Assembly: GCF_009834365.1 (NCBI RefSeq)
Contig: NZ_CP041348.1
Coordinates: 3,385,001-3,449,000, forward strand
Origin: Komagataeibacter xylinus
GTDB taxonomy: Bacteria > Pseudomonadota > Alphaproteobacteria > Acetobacterales > Acetobacteraceae
Length of the DNA stretch: 64,000 bases
Direction: 5' to 3'
The notes under the pieces are model-generated. The model worked only from the letters and a program-made list of their open reading frames with translations. It was not told the origin of the DNA and did no database searches. Numbering within the stretch: the first letter of the stretch is position 1; every line of letters starts with the position of its first letter. Shown here in pieces: positions 52,135 to 60,767 of this stretch. A program made the translations under genes and the position numbers.

Positions 52135-52368
52135 ATGGACATCCGAGGACTTTTCGGCGCGAACGTGAGGCGCCTGCGGCGCGCCGCCGGTCTCAGCCAG
52201 GAGGCCCTGGCGGAACGGATGGGCGTGGACCGCGCCTATATCAGTTGGATCGAGACCGGGCGCCAGAACGCGACGCTGCTTTCGCTGTGGCATGCGTCGC
52301 AGGCACTGGACGTGCGGCCGGCCGCGCTACTGGACGAAAGTCACTTCCCGACGGACGATCAGAAATAG
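52135..52368 (+). CDS. XRE-family helix-turn-helix regulator
   Basis: The protein has 77 residues and is a single HTH_3 domain (LRRAAGLSQEALAERMGVDR, then AYISWIETGRQNATLLSLWH). Such minimal Cro/CI-like proteins control maintenance and transfer of mobile elements. It is divergent from the DUF2285/alpA/repA operon with a palindromic operator candidate in between, so it may repress that operon. Confidence 0.9.
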   Translation: MDIRGLFGANVRRLRRAAGLSQEALAERMGVDRAYISWIETGRQNATLLSLWHASQALDVRPAALLDESHFPTDDQK

Positions 52369-52394
52369 GCTTCCTCACCCTGCCGTATCCGCCC

Positions 52395-52550
52395 TCAATG
52401 GGGCGGTGGCGGCCTGTGTGATTCGATACGGGTCTGTTGTGCAAGCGCCTCTTTGAGTTCGCGCTCGATCTGTCGGCGCTCGCGTTTGCTGAGATGAAAG
52501 CTGGTCAGTTCGGCGCGCAGCATCTGGATATGGTCGTGTAGCGTGGTCAT
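52395..52550 (-). CDS. Small conserved-type hypothetical protein (51 aa)
   Basis: The minus-strand frame from the ATG at 52550 reads MTTLHDHIQMLRAELTSFHL, then SKRERRQIERELKEALAQQT and RIESHRPPPPH. An AAGGAACAGGA ribosome site precedes it. It is a charged helical protein with a proline-rich tail, of the kind seen between maintenance genes of such plasmids. The function is unknown. It is convergent with the XRE gene. Confidence 0.55.
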   Translation of the reverse strand: MTTLHDHIQMLRAELTSFHLSKRERRQIERELKEALAQQTRIESHRPPPPH

Positions 52551-52892
52551 CGTCCTGTTCCTTTCGTTTCTCGAAGACAGGACGGACGGCTCATGCCGGG
52601 GCGGACCGGGTCAGGGATCGCCGCAGGCGACCGGCTCGCCGGCGCGTGGGGGAGCCGATTTTGCTCGGCGTGCCCGGCACGGGTGCGCCGGGCAAAATTG
52701 GGGGGACCACGCGTCCTTGACGCGGTGCGCCCTCGCGCATGGTACAATGGGAAGGCTGAGGGAAAGCCTCGTGTTCCTCCTGCGTCTCACGTCGGGCGAC
52801 CAGCGCTGTCGCCCGCGCCCCGGAAGAGCACCCGGAAAAAAGACCCAGAAGGCCCCGCCCGGAGAGACCGGGCGGGGTTGGGTGTGGGAGGT
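52551..52892. other. Non-coding gap with a large stem-loop
   Basis: No protein frame here is convincing. Most of the interval is taken by the long stem-loop described at 52643-52713 plus GC-rich flanks. A small RNA or regulatory structure is possible. Confidence 0.5.
52643..52713. repeat. Large stem-loop A (intergenic hairpin family)
   Basis: Inner arms run 52658-52675 and 52681-52698. They start ATTTTGCTCGGCG and end CGCCGGGCAAAAT, pair at about 15 of 18 positions and enclose a 5-base loop. Outer arms CGCGTGG (52643-52649) and CCACGCG (52707-52713) are perfect. The left arm shares ATTTTGCT-CGCG-like sequence with stem-loop C at 55038-55090. Neither is followed by a T tract. Confidence 0.65.
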
Positions 52893-53216
52893 TCAGTCCC
52901 CGTTCCGGCTGCGGGGCCGGGTCCAGATCAGGGAGTAACCCTCGCCGTCCTCGTCGGTGAACAGGTTGGCGAAGATCGGGGCGGCGAAGGAAGGATCATC
53001 CAGCTTCAGGCTCAGATAGGTGCGCCCTTCGCTGGAGCGGCGGGTCCAGGCCGCACCGAGTTCAATCCTGCCCAGATAGACGCGGTAGTTGGGGGCGTTG
53101 TCGTTGGGACGGTTGGTTTCGGCCACCAGGCGGACGTTGCGGGCCTGCAGGGCCAGGGTGACGATTTCGCCTTCGAAGCCTTCGCCCACCTTCTTGAAGG
53201 AACCGATGTTAGCCAT
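52893..53216 (-). CDS. DUF736 family protein (second copy)
   Basis: The protein has 107 residues. MANIGSFKKVGEGFEGEIVT, then LGAAWTRRSSEGRTYLSLKL and GYSLIWTRPR match DUF736 throughout. It is only distantly similar to the DUF736 protein at 48106-48447, so the two are old paralogues. A GGAG ribosome site precedes the ATG at 53216. Role unknown. Confidence 0.88.
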   Translation of the reverse strand: MANIGSFKKVGEGFEGEIVTLALQARNVRLVAETNRPNDNAPNYRVYLGRIELGAAWTRRSSEGRTYLSLKLDDPSFAAPIFANLFTDEDGEGYSLIWTRPRSRNGD

Positions 53217-53975
53217 TGTCGTATCTCCATGCTGTTATCGGGCCGCAACCACCGTGGCCTCGATGGCGATCGACCAGCCGGAGGCGAGCGGCAGAGCACC
53301 CTTCAGGGCCGCAGCGCAGCGGAGGACGGCAGGGCCGGAACTTTCTTGTCTCGCGAGGAATGACGGCGCAGCCGTCAGGGGAAGAAAGTTCTGGAACGCC
53401 GTTGCGGCCAGCCGATCGAGGCGCAGCCGGTCTTCGGCTAGATCAGCCATCCGACAGAGGCCATGGTGTGCGGACCCGACAGCCCCCCGGAGATGCGATG
53501 CCGGCATGACCGGTCCGTCAGGTGGGGGACGATGCGATCTGGCGCGAGACTGTCACGCTGCCACTGTTGTAAACTGGCCCCGTCCAGTGGTCGTTTTTGC
53601 CGTCCCCGATGTTACGCCGCCTTTTCACCCGCTCATGGGCAGGGTCGCCCGTGCAGTGCGACAGGCCCCCGCTCCCGGCACAGGCGCATCCTTTCAAAGC
53701 GGGCCGGATGATCCCTCGTTCGCTGCCTGCCGTCCCGGCCCTTTCACCGATGGGGTTGGCGCGGGCTTTTCATCCCAATGGACCGTCCCCGCAGACGCAC
53801 GGGGCTGCCATCGAACTCCGTCCCGCCGGTTCTCCGGGTGGGGCCTTCCGGATGACGGGCGAACGTGCTTCCCGCCATCAGGTGCGCAGCGTCTGGGGAG
53901 CCCGACGTCATTGCGGCCCAGGCATCTGGCAGCAGATGTCAGGCCGCCTTCATGAAACAGTCATGGGAATGGCGC
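53217..53975. other. Non-coding gap with nested stem-loop
   Basis: A 759-bp stretch with several open but domain-free frames on both strands. The only clear structure is stem-loop B at 53335-53394. Part of it may encode a regulatory RNA; I see no gene. Confidence 0.5.
53335..53394. repeat. Stem-loop B (nested, intergenic hairpin family)
   Basis: Outer arms GAACTTTCTT (53338-53347) and AAGAAAGTTC (53382-53391) are perfect. Inside lies a second hairpin, TGACGGC-gca-GCCGTCA (53361-53377). Like loops A and C it has a T-rich left arm followed by a TCGCG segment, and lies in a gene-free interval between maintenance genes. Confidence 0.6.
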
Positions 53976-54911
53976 TCACGCGCCACCCTCCCTGCGGAAC
54001 CTCCAGACCGGGATACCCATCTGTTTGGCCTTGTCGGCCAGGTTGTCCTGAATGCCCGATCCCGGAAACACCATGACGCCTACAGGCAGGACTTTCAGCA
54101 GGGCGTCGTTGCGCCGGAACGGGGCGGCCTTGCCATGCCGGTTCCAGTCCGGCTTGAAGGCGATCTGCGAAATTTCGCGGTGATCGGCCCAGCGGGAGGC
54201 AATGAATTCAGCGCCTTTCGGTGAGCCGCCATGCAACAGCACCATGTCGGGATGCTTCTCGCGCACCTTGTCCAGACGGTTCCAGATGAGGAGATGATCC
54301 TCGTAATCGAGCCCGCCGGTGACCGCGACCTTGGGCCCAGGAGGTACGAGCAGTTCGGTTTCGGCCTTGCGGCGGGCGTTGAGAAAATCGCGGCTGTCGA
54401 TCATCGACGCCGTCAGGGTGCTGCGGCTGACCAGCGAACCGGAGCGCGGTCGCCAGGGCGACATGGTCAGGCGTTCGAACTGGTCGCAGGCGAGGTCGCG
54501 GAAGATTTCGTAGGCGTTGCGTCGCTCCAGCAGGGTCAGCCCTTCGGCGATGAGACGTTCCAGTTCCACCGAGCGGATCTCGCTGCCATCCTGTTCCTGC
54601 TGGCTGCGTTTCTGCGCCTGCTCGTTGCGGTCGAGATCACGCTCCACCTGCCCGACCATGCGGTGAAAGACGTTGACCGTGGACCAGAGCAGCGGTTCGA
54701 GATCGGGTTCGAGCCGCGTGTCGGTCAGCGTGGCTGACAGGGTGTCGAAGATGTCAGCCACCGCGCCCTCGATCTGGCTGGCGTCGGGCAGCGGTCTCGC
54801 GTCCGGCTCGTCTTCGAAGGGACGGTGGCCGTAAAGCTGGAGTTCCGCCAGCACGTGGGCGGTGGAGGAGGTGGCGTGCGCGGGTTCGAAATCGTCCTGT
54901 GTGCGGGTCAT
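53976..54911 (-). CDS. DUF2493 domain protein (SLOG-like)
   Basis: The protein has 311 residues. The C-terminal half has the DUF2493/YspA pattern: KVAVTGGLDYEDHLLIWNRL, then MVLLHGGSPKGAEFIASRWA and GVMVFPGSGIQDNLADKAKQ, a Rossmann-like nucleotide-binding SLOG fold. The N-terminal half is helical and specific to plasmid versions. The function is not established; SLOG proteins bind nucleotides or nucleotide-derived signals. A GGAGGA ribosome site precedes the ATG. Confidence 0.85.
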   Translation of the reverse strand: MTRTQDDFEPAHATSSTAHVLAELQLYGHRPFEDEPDARPLPDASQIEGAVADIFDTLSATLTDTRLEPDLEPLLWSTVNVFHRMVGQVERDLDRNEQAQKRSQQEQDGSEIRSVELERLIAEGLTLLERRNAYEIFRDLACDQFERLTMSPWRPRSGSLVSRSTLTASMIDSRDFLNARRKAETELLVPPGPKVAVTGGLDYEDHLLIWNRLDKVREKHPDMVLLHGGSPKGAEFIASRWADHREISQIAFKPDWNRHGKAAPFRRNDALLKVLPVGVMVFPGSGIQDNLADKAKQMGIPVWRFRREGGA

Positions 54912-55228
54912 GGGTCTGTCCTCCGGTCTCGGCCGCGCCCCTCGCGGCCTTTCCGGGGGCGGATAGCGGCAGATGAAGGCCGGGCCGGAACCGCTCGCTC
55001 GCGCGCGGCCGGAACGCAGTGAAGGATGGCAGGGAGACGGCTATTTTGCTTCGCGATGCAAAGCGCGGCACGCGCGGCGGAAAATAGCCGGCTCCGCCAT
55101 TGCAGGCCCGGCCTGGCTGACGCCCGCTCCCCTTCCTGAAAGGACGCGGGCGCGCCTCATCCGGAAACGGGACAGCCCCGCGCCACACCGGAAAGAAGCT
55201 GACCCTCACACCACCTTCCCGGCCCACC
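54912..55228. other. Non-coding gap with stem-loop C
   Basis: A 317-bp gap between the DUF2493 and toprim genes. It contains stem-loop C at 55038-55090; frames through it have no domains. Confidence 0.5.
55038..55090. repeat. Stem-loop C (intergenic hairpin family)
   Basis: Perfect 10-bp arms CGGCTATTTT (55038-55047) and AAAATAGCCG (55081-55090), with a GC-rich, partly self-complementary interior (GCTTCGCG facing CGCGCGGCGG). The segment ATTTTGCTTCGCG matches ATTTTGCTCGGCG of loop A at 11 of 13 positions. Total length is similar to loop B. Confidence 0.6.
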
Positions 55229-56308
55229 TCAGTGTGTGACCGGATGCAGGAACCGCGCCACATCCTGCGGGGCAAGCTGGGGATGCAGGATCGCCCGCAT
55301 TGCGCCACGCCCGAGATAGCGGAGATCATCGTTGAAATCCGCCAGACGCGGTGACAGCACGAGGCACTCGATCCCGGCCTCCTGCGTCCGGTCCTGCAGG
55401 GTCGTCACCGCATGGTCCCCGGCGGGATCGTCATCGCGCAGCACGTAAAGGCGCCGCAGCGTATTTGGAAACACCATGGCGGCGAGATGCGCCGAGGACA
55501 GGCAGGCGGCCAGCGGCAGATCGGGCGTGATTTCATGGAGCGAGAGCACCGTCTCGATCCCCTCGCCCGCCGCCAGAACGTCGGACACCGTGCCAAAGCG
55601 CACGGCGTTGCCAAGCAGGTCGCCCATGGCCCGACGGGGCTTGGCGACGGGCGCCTTGCCGCGTCCGTCGCGCGCCAGCCAAGTGCGATGGACGCCGGTA
55701 ACACGGCCAGCAAGGTCGGTCACGGCGGAGATCATCGCGGGCCAGGTCTCGGTCGGACTGTCGGTATCGGCACGATAGTAGCAATCCGGGTGGAAACGCA
55801 AGGATGACAGGTCCGTCAGACGTGTCAGGTGACGATGCCGCAGCCAGGTTTCCGCCAATGTGCTGACGATAGGGCGGGACATGGACCAGAGCCGACGTGC
55901 GGCGTCTGCGGTGCCAGATGCCTGCCCCGAAGTATCGTGGCTGAACGCATGGGAGCGGCCGCGATCCGGGGGCTGTCGTGGCTGTGGTTGCGGCAGGCAG
56001 AGAAAGCGCCGGGCCTCGTCGGCGACATCGCGAAAATCCAGCAGCCCGAGGCTTTCACGGATGATGTCGAGCAGATCGCCGTGCTGTCCTGTCGCGCCAT
56101 CCGTCCATTTCCCCGCACGGCCACGGCCGTCCGGTCCACCATGCAGGCGGACATAGAGCGACCGTCCCGGCGTGTTGTGGACGTCGCCGACCAGCCAGTA
56201 ATTGCCGTGCCGTCGCCCGGCCGAGAGGTAATGCCAACAGACCGCCTCGGCATTTTCAGCCAGCCTGCGGGCCAGATCGCCAGCATCCCATGACTGCGTA
56301 TCTGTCAT
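55229..56308 (-). CDS. Toprim-domain protein (plasmid primase-like)
   Basis: The protein is about 359 residues from the ATG at 56308. The N-terminal part has a primase-type zinc-free domain (YWLVGDVHNTPGRSLYVRLH, WTDGATGQHGDLLDIIRESL). The C-terminal toprim domain shows AAGEGIETVLSLHE (catalytic glutamate) and LYVLRDDDPAGDHAV (DxD). Such proteins are thought to prime or process plasmid DNA. It is divergent from the HU gene. Confidence 0.85.
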   Translation of the reverse strand: MTDTQSWDAGDLARRLAENAEAVCWHYLSAGRRHGNYWLVGDVHNTPGRSLYVRLHGGPDGRGRAGKWTDGATGQHGDLLDIIRESLGLLDFRDVADEARRFLCLPQPQPRQPPDRGRSHAFSHDTSGQASGTADAARRLWSMSRPIVSTLAETWLRHRHLTRLTDLSSLRFHPDCYYRADTDSPTETWPAMISAVTDLAGRVTGVHRTWLARDGRGKAPVAKPRRAMGDLLGNAVRFGTVSDVLAAGEGIETVLSLHEITPDLPLAACLSSAHLAAMVFPNTLRRLYVLRDDDPAGDHAVTTLQDRTQEAGIECLVLSPRLADFNDDLRYLGRGAMRAILHPQLAPQDVARFLHPVTH

Positions 56309-56397
56309 CTCACCCTCCCTGCAGGCTTGATGCCGCCATGATTCCCCCGTAACGGCAGAGGCAACGGGCACAGGCCCGAATGCAAAAGGATAGTTTC

Positions 56398-56673
56398 ATG
56401 AAGATTGCCGATCTGGTCGATCATATCGCCACCACCACCGACACGAGCAAAACCGATACCCGCAAGGTGCTGGACGCACTGATCGAAGCGATGACCGCCG
56501 CCGCCAAGGCCGGTGATGAAATCACCCTGCCGAACTTCGGCAAGTTCAAGGTCAGGGAAGTCGCCGCCCGCGAAGGCCGCAACCCGGCCACGGGTGCGAC
56601 CATCCAGATCGCGGCCTCGCGCAAGCTGGCCTTCACGCCTGCCAAGGCGCTCAAGGACAGCCTGAACGACTGA
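56398..56673 (+). CDS. HU-family DNA-binding protein
   Basis: The protein has 91 residues. LPNFGKFKVREVAAREGRNP, then ATGATIQIAASRKLAFTPAK, is the canonical HU/IHF beta-arm region with the conserved RNP tip. It is a DNA-bending protein encoded by the element itself. A GGATAG ribosome site precedes the ATG at 56398. It is the only plus-strand gene among the maintenance genes between the XRE regulator (52135-52368) and ArsR (60418). Confidence 0.93.
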   Translation: MKIADLVDHIATTTDTSKTDTRKVLDALIEAMTAAAKAGDEITLPNFGKFKVREVAAREGRNPATGATIQIAASRKLAFTPAKALKDSLND

Positions 56674-56690
56674 CCTGCCGACAGGCAAAA

Positions 56691-56713
56691 GGCGGCGGCC
56701 CCTGTCCGCCGCC
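56691..56713. terminator. GC-rich stem-loop after the HU gene
   Basis: GGCGGCGG and CCGCCGCC form an 8-bp stem with a 7-base loop, 17 bp after the HU stop and 38 bp before the convergent DUF932 gene's stop. No T tract follows, so termination is plausible but weakly supported. Confidence 0.4.
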
Positions 56714-56750
56714 CCTTCCCCACCACGCCACTTTCTGATGACAGGCCCGC

Positions 56751-57953
56751 TCATCCGACCTTCTCCATCAGCTTGCGTGCCCTGCCCTCCAGATCCAGTC
56801 GTGTGTCCTGGTTGGTTTTCGTACGGGCCAACGCCGTAATTCCCTGTACGAAATCGAACACGCTCTCGGGCTTGCGTCCCTCCTCGTGCAGCACAGTTTC
56901 GATGATCCTGGTGGTTTCCGGTTTGGAGAACCCACGACGACGCAGGAAACTTTCCCGATCGTCATCTGTTCTGGCAACCAGCGCACGACGTGACGCCTGA
57001 ATGCCGGAGACGAACGAGGCCGGGCTGGCCGTAGCGAAATTCCGGAGCGCCGGTGTCGCCTGATGCACAAAGCGCAAGGCGGCAAACTTGCTATGCCGGA
57101 TCGTGATCTGTTCGAAATTTTCCACGCCCCAGAGCATTCTATTTTGGCACACTCCGCGTAGATAAAACGACGCAATACCGAGACTTTTACTTCCGACTTC
57201 CGAATTCCAGGCATAGAAGCCCCGGAAATAGAGATCGGGATCGCCATTGGGCAGGCGTCCGGCCTCGATCGGATGCGTGTCGTCGACCAGAAACAGGAAG
57301 ACATCGCGATCCGATGCGTAGAGCGTCGTGGTCTCCTTCGTGATGTCGACATAGGGATTATGGGTCATGGTCGCCCAGTCGATAACGCCCGGCACCTTCC
57401 AGTTGGTATCGCCTGTGCCGTCACCGGCAATTTTCTGTACTGCACCAACCAGTTCGTGGTCCCAGATGCGGCCGTAATCTGGCCCCGTCACGGCGCGCAG
57501 TTCCACACGCCCGTCCTCGGTTTCCAGCGTTTTCACCAGTTCGGCGCGATGCGACAGCAGCCCATGCTGCAAATTGATCGCCGCCAGTGGGGCCGGAAGG
57601 TTACGCAGATAGGACGATGGTGCGCCGACCAGACTGCACATCTGGCCAAAGGACCAGTGGGTGGGCGCGATCGGCTCATTCTGCCCCGGCACGGTCAAGG
57701 TCAGGCGCTCGGTATTGTCGCGGGATGCTTCCACACGGATGGCGCGGCTCTCGACAGTGCGGGCCGTAGCCCGATCCGCCCGCGCCAGGGTCGCGGCATG
57801 CAGGTCGGACAGCGAGAGATACCGCTCGTCATCGGGGCGCGAGAACCATTCGGACGATACGCGGGTGCTGCGTTCGCCACGGGAGGGATCAATCCGGAAA
57901 CCGCCAGATGCGGCGCCACGGGACGCAGGGGGCAGGATGGTGGCTGTGGTCAT
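56751..57953 (-). CDS. DUF932 domain protein
   Basis: The protein is about 400 residues from the ATG at 57953, with a GAGGAGAG ribosome site. YFRGFYAWNSEVGSKSLGIA, then SFYLRGVCQNRMLWGVENFE, is the DUF932 core. ELRAVTGPDYGRIWDHELV precedes it. Family members are common on phages and plasmids and have no proven function. It lies downstream of parB on the same strand, with a terminator between. Confidence 0.85.
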   Translation of the reverse strand: MTTATILPPASRGAASGGFRIDPSRGERSTRVSSEWFSRPDDERYLSLSDLHAATLARADRATARTVESRAIRVEASRDNTERLTLTVPGQNEPIAPTHWSFGQMCSLVGAPSSYLRNLPAPLAAINLQHGLLSHRAELVKTLETEDGRVELRAVTGPDYGRIWDHELVGAVQKIAGDGTGDTNWKVPGVIDWATMTHNPYVDITKETTTLYASDRDVFLFLVDDTHPIEAGRLPNGDPDLYFRGFYAWNSEVGSKSLGIASFYLRGVCQNRMLWGVENFEQITIRHSKFAALRFVHQATPALRNFATASPASFVSGIQASRRALVARTDDDRESFLRRRGFSKPETTRIIETVLHEEGRKPESVFDFVQGITALARTKTNQDTRLDLEGRARKLMEKVG

Positions 57954-58031
57954 GGAAAACTCTCCTCTGATGCCGGTTATTCGGCACAGAAGGCGAAGCC
58001 GCCCTCTCCCTCTTTCCGGGGCGCCGGACAT

Positions 58032-58064
58032 AAAAAAAGCGGCTTCCGGTGCCCGGAAGCCGCT
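58032..58064 (-). terminator. Rho-independent terminator after parB
   Basis: On the minus strand AGCGGCTTCCGG, a 3-base loop and CCGGAAGCCGCT form a perfect 12-bp stem followed by seven T residues. It lies 27 bp after the parB stop and upstream of the DUF932 gene, so the two genes are separately transcribed. Confidence 0.9.
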
Positions 58065-58091
58065 GTCTCAAAGTTCCAGACCTCATAAGGG

Positions 58092-60164
58092 TTACTCGGC
58101 GGCGATGGCCTCCATACCCTCGTCCACCGTTGCCGTTTCAACCGGCACTTGCTCTGCACCTCCTGCCGTGCGCAACGCCTCGGGCAGCCAGCCCGAACCA
58201 TCCAGCAGCCGCTCGGCCTCGCGCGCCATGTCGGGCTTTTTCAGGTGGGCAATACGGTCAGCCGCCTCGTCACCGCGTGCTTCCCGCACCGCCTGCAGGA
58301 TGCGCGCCTTGGTCACCCGGCCGAGATAGTTCTCGACCGTCGGCTGCCAGCCCGCCTCAACCAGATCAAGGCTGAGGGCCGACGCCAGACGATCGGCCCG
58401 CTTGAGGCGCTCGGTGACGCTGCGCTGAGACACCGCGCCGTAGGCGGGCATGCGCTCGTAGAGTGCGTTGACCCCGAAGGACAGGCAATGCGCCAGCAGA
58501 GCCATTCGACTGGCATCGTCCAGCCCGTCGATCCAGCGCCACAGCGCATCCTCGTCATCGGGCAGGTCGTGCTTCCAGCCTTCGTTGCGCTGGCGCAGCG
58601 CGTGGGCCGGCACACTGCCCGGCATATCGGGCGAATGGACCGGCAGAGAAATTTCCCGGACATAGGCTTCCAGGCAGTCCGCACCCGATGTCTGCCAGTA
58701 AACATCACGCACCAGCGTATGCAGCATTTCGGTCAGCGCGATGTGCGGGTTGCTGGCAAAAGCATCCCGCAGGGCGAGCGTGCGCCAGGCCGTCAGTTCA
58801 GTGAGAAGCCGGTCAGGCAGTGGTTTGATCCCGTCTTCTTCCTCGGGCTCGACGTCGGGAGCGATGTTGTCGCCCTCCTGATAACCATGGCCTGTGCTAT
58901 CATGGTCCTGCCCATCATATGCGGGGCGATCGTATTCATCGGCGCTGCCCGCATCATCGGTCTCTTCCGGCTCAGTCGGCATGTCCTCGGGTAGGACGAA
59001 GCCCCGCTCCACCTGCAGCGTGCCATCGCTGGCAAGGCTGACGAAGGCCCCGGCCCGCGCCATGTCAGCGGGATCGAATGCGAGGGGACGGGCTTCCAGG
59101 GCAAGAATGGCCTGTTCGATCTCGCCCAGCTGTGCATCCACCTCATCAGGGTATTCATCGGCCTGGGCGTATTCAGCCTCGATGGCTTCCTGCTCGGCAC
59201 GCAGGGCTTCAAGACGGGCTGTCTCTTCATCGGTCAGGGGCACTTCCGTGCCATCGATCTCGACGAACTGCCTTGTGTGCCCCCATGGGAACGACAGGGC
59301 GGTTTCGACCCACTTCCAGCCCTCGGCGCGGACCTGTTCAGCCGCCTCCTGCAGCTTTTCCATGACCAGCCGGTCCAGAATGGCCGGATCCTGCAGCCAG
59401 CCGCCGTCATCGGCCTCGAACAGGTCGCGCATGATAGGCCCACCGGCCGCGAGATAGGTGTCCAGTCCGACGAAGCGCACGCGACGGTCCGAAGCCCGCA
59501 CGGTTTTCTCCGTCAGCATGCGGCGAATAACATAGGGCTCGCGGTTATGGCTCTGGCTGACAATCTCCCAGACCTGCTCCTGGCGGGCATGGTCATCGCT
59601 GATGGAAAAGGCCATCAGCTTCTCCAGGTTCATGCCGTCCTGCTCATAGATATCCAGCAGCTTGTCGGACACGGTCATCAGCCGCAGGCGCTGTCTGACC
59701 ACGGTCGGTGCGACGAAGAACGCTGCGGCGACTTCCTCCTCGGACATGCCTTTCTCCAGCATGTCACGGAAGGCACGGAACTGGTCCAGCGGATGCAGGG
59801 CCACGCGCTGAACATTTTCGGCAAGGGAATCATCCTCGGCAAGGATGGCCGATCCGGCCTCGCGCACGACGCACGGCACGGGCGCCGTCTTAGCCAGTTT
59901 CTTCTGCTTCACCAGCAGTTCGAGGGCACGGAAACGACGCCCACCGGCAGGCACTTCATAGCTGCCGGTTTCGACACCAGCATCATCAAGGACGGGGCGG
60001 ACGTTAAGGCTCTGCAGCAACCCGCGGCGCTCGATGTCGCGGGCCAGTTCCTCAATCGACAGGCCGGACTTCACACGCCGCACGTTGGACTGGGACAGCA
60101 CCAACCGGTTGAAGGGGATGTCGCGGGACGAACTCAGGCTGATTTTGGGAATAGCGGTCGCCAT
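58092..60164 (-). CDS. parB: ParB/RepB/Spo0J-family nuclease-like partition protein
   Basis: The protein is about 690 residues from the ATG at 60164 (GGAG ribosome site 8 bases away; an ATG at 60179 is also in frame). The ParB N-terminal domain is at about residues 15-110 (VPAGGRRFRALELLVKQKKL; EDDSLAENVQRVALHPLDQF is the ENxQR box), followed by a helix-turn-helix (EEEVAAAFFVAPTVVRQRLR). The long C-terminal half with an acidic linker (TEPEETDDAGSADEYDRPAY) is typical of the large plasmid ParB-like proteins. No parA is adjacent, so it may not be a classical segregation pair. Confidence 0.88.
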   Translation of the reverse strand: MATAIPKISLSSSRDIPFNRLVLSQSNVRRVKSGLSIEELARDIERRGLLQSLNVRPVLDDAGVETGSYEVPAGGRRFRALELLVKQKKLAKTAPVPCVVREAGSAILAEDDSLAENVQRVALHPLDQFRAFRDMLEKGMSEEEVAAAFFVAPTVVRQRLRLMTVSDKLLDIYEQDGMNLEKLMAFSISDDHARQEQVWEIVSQSHNREPYVIRRMLTEKTVRASDRRVRFVGLDTYLAAGGPIMRDLFEADDGGWLQDPAILDRLVMEKLQEAAEQVRAEGWKWVETALSFPWGHTRQFVEIDGTEVPLTDEETARLEALRAEQEAIEAEYAQADEYPDEVDAQLGEIEQAILALEARPLAFDPADMARAGAFVSLASDGTLQVERGFVLPEDMPTEPEETDDAGSADEYDRPAYDGQDHDSTGHGYQEGDNIAPDVEPEEEDGIKPLPDRLLTELTAWRTLALRDAFASNPHIALTEMLHTLVRDVYWQTSGADCLEAYVREISLPVHSPDMPGSVPAHALRQRNEGWKHDLPDDEDALWRWIDGLDDASRMALLAHCLSFGVNALYERMPAYGAVSQRSVTERLKRADRLASALSLDLVEAGWQPTVENYLGRVTKARILQAVREARGDEAADRIAHLKKPDMAREAERLLDGSGWLPEALRTAGGAEQVPVETATVDEGMEAIAAE

Positions 60165-60417
60165 GGCGAAACACTCCATGACGGGCGAACAGGAGACTCT
60201 CTCCCATCCTCTCAACCCGTCACGAAAATCCGCGCAGCCCTCTGACTCTGAAGGCCCCGGACGCACCCAAAATCCGCGGCCTTTTCCCGGCAGGAAAGGG
60301 GGGGGAGGGCGGAAGGTCTGGTCTGAGCATCAAAATTAACGAAGCCGACGGTCCTGATCTCTGTTTTCTCACATAGAATAGCTTGACTTACGACAACATA
60401 TCCGTGATCGTCGATTT

Positions 60418-60759
60418 ATGGATACAGAATCCGCCCTTGCCGCACTCGGCGCCCTGTCGCAGTCCACGCGGCTGGAAATCTTCCGCCTGCTGGTGCGCCA
60501 CGAACCGAACGGGCTGCCGGCCGGAGACGTCGCGCGGCATCTCGATGTCCCGCAGAACACGATCTCGGCCCATCTCGCCACTCTGACCCGTGCTGGCCTG
60601 CTGACCTCGCAGCGCCATAGCCGTGTGATTGTCTATCGTGCCTGCCTGCCGCGCCTACGGGAACTGATGCTGTTTCTCGTCAAGGACTGCTGCGGGCAAA
60701 GCCCTGAACTTTGTGAGCCACTGGTTGCAGAACTGTCGTCCTGCTGCCCATCCGAGTGA
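60418..60759 (+). CDS. arsR: ArsR-family arsenite-responsive repressor
   Basis: The protein has 113 residues with a winged helix at about residues 10-75 (LPAGDVARHLDVPQNTISAH). The classical ELCVCDL metal site is absent. Instead Cys91-Cys92 and Cys99 lie in the C-terminal helix (CCx6C), plus a terminal Cys109-Cys110, resembling the alternative As(III) site of Acidithiobacillus-type ArsR. The stop overlaps the GTG that precedes arsC. The ATG directly follows the promoter region and lacks a clear ribosome site. Confidence 0.88.
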   Translation: MDTESALAALGALSQSTRLEIFRLLVRHEPNGLPAGDVARHLDVPQNTISAHLATLTRAGLLTSQRHSRVIVYRACLPRLRELMLFLVKDCCGQSPELCEPLVAELSSCCPSE

Positions 60760-60767
60760 GCCCCCCA

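Noticed and set aside
52593..53363. A 256-codon plus-strand frame over the second DUF736 gene
   Set aside because: It is antisense to DUF736 and extends through stem-loops; composition is that of GC-rich shadow sequence.
53597..54076. Open frames in the 53.2-54.0 kb gap
   Set aside because: They are proline/arginine-rich with no motif, no ribosome site and no conserved context, so the gap is left non-coding.
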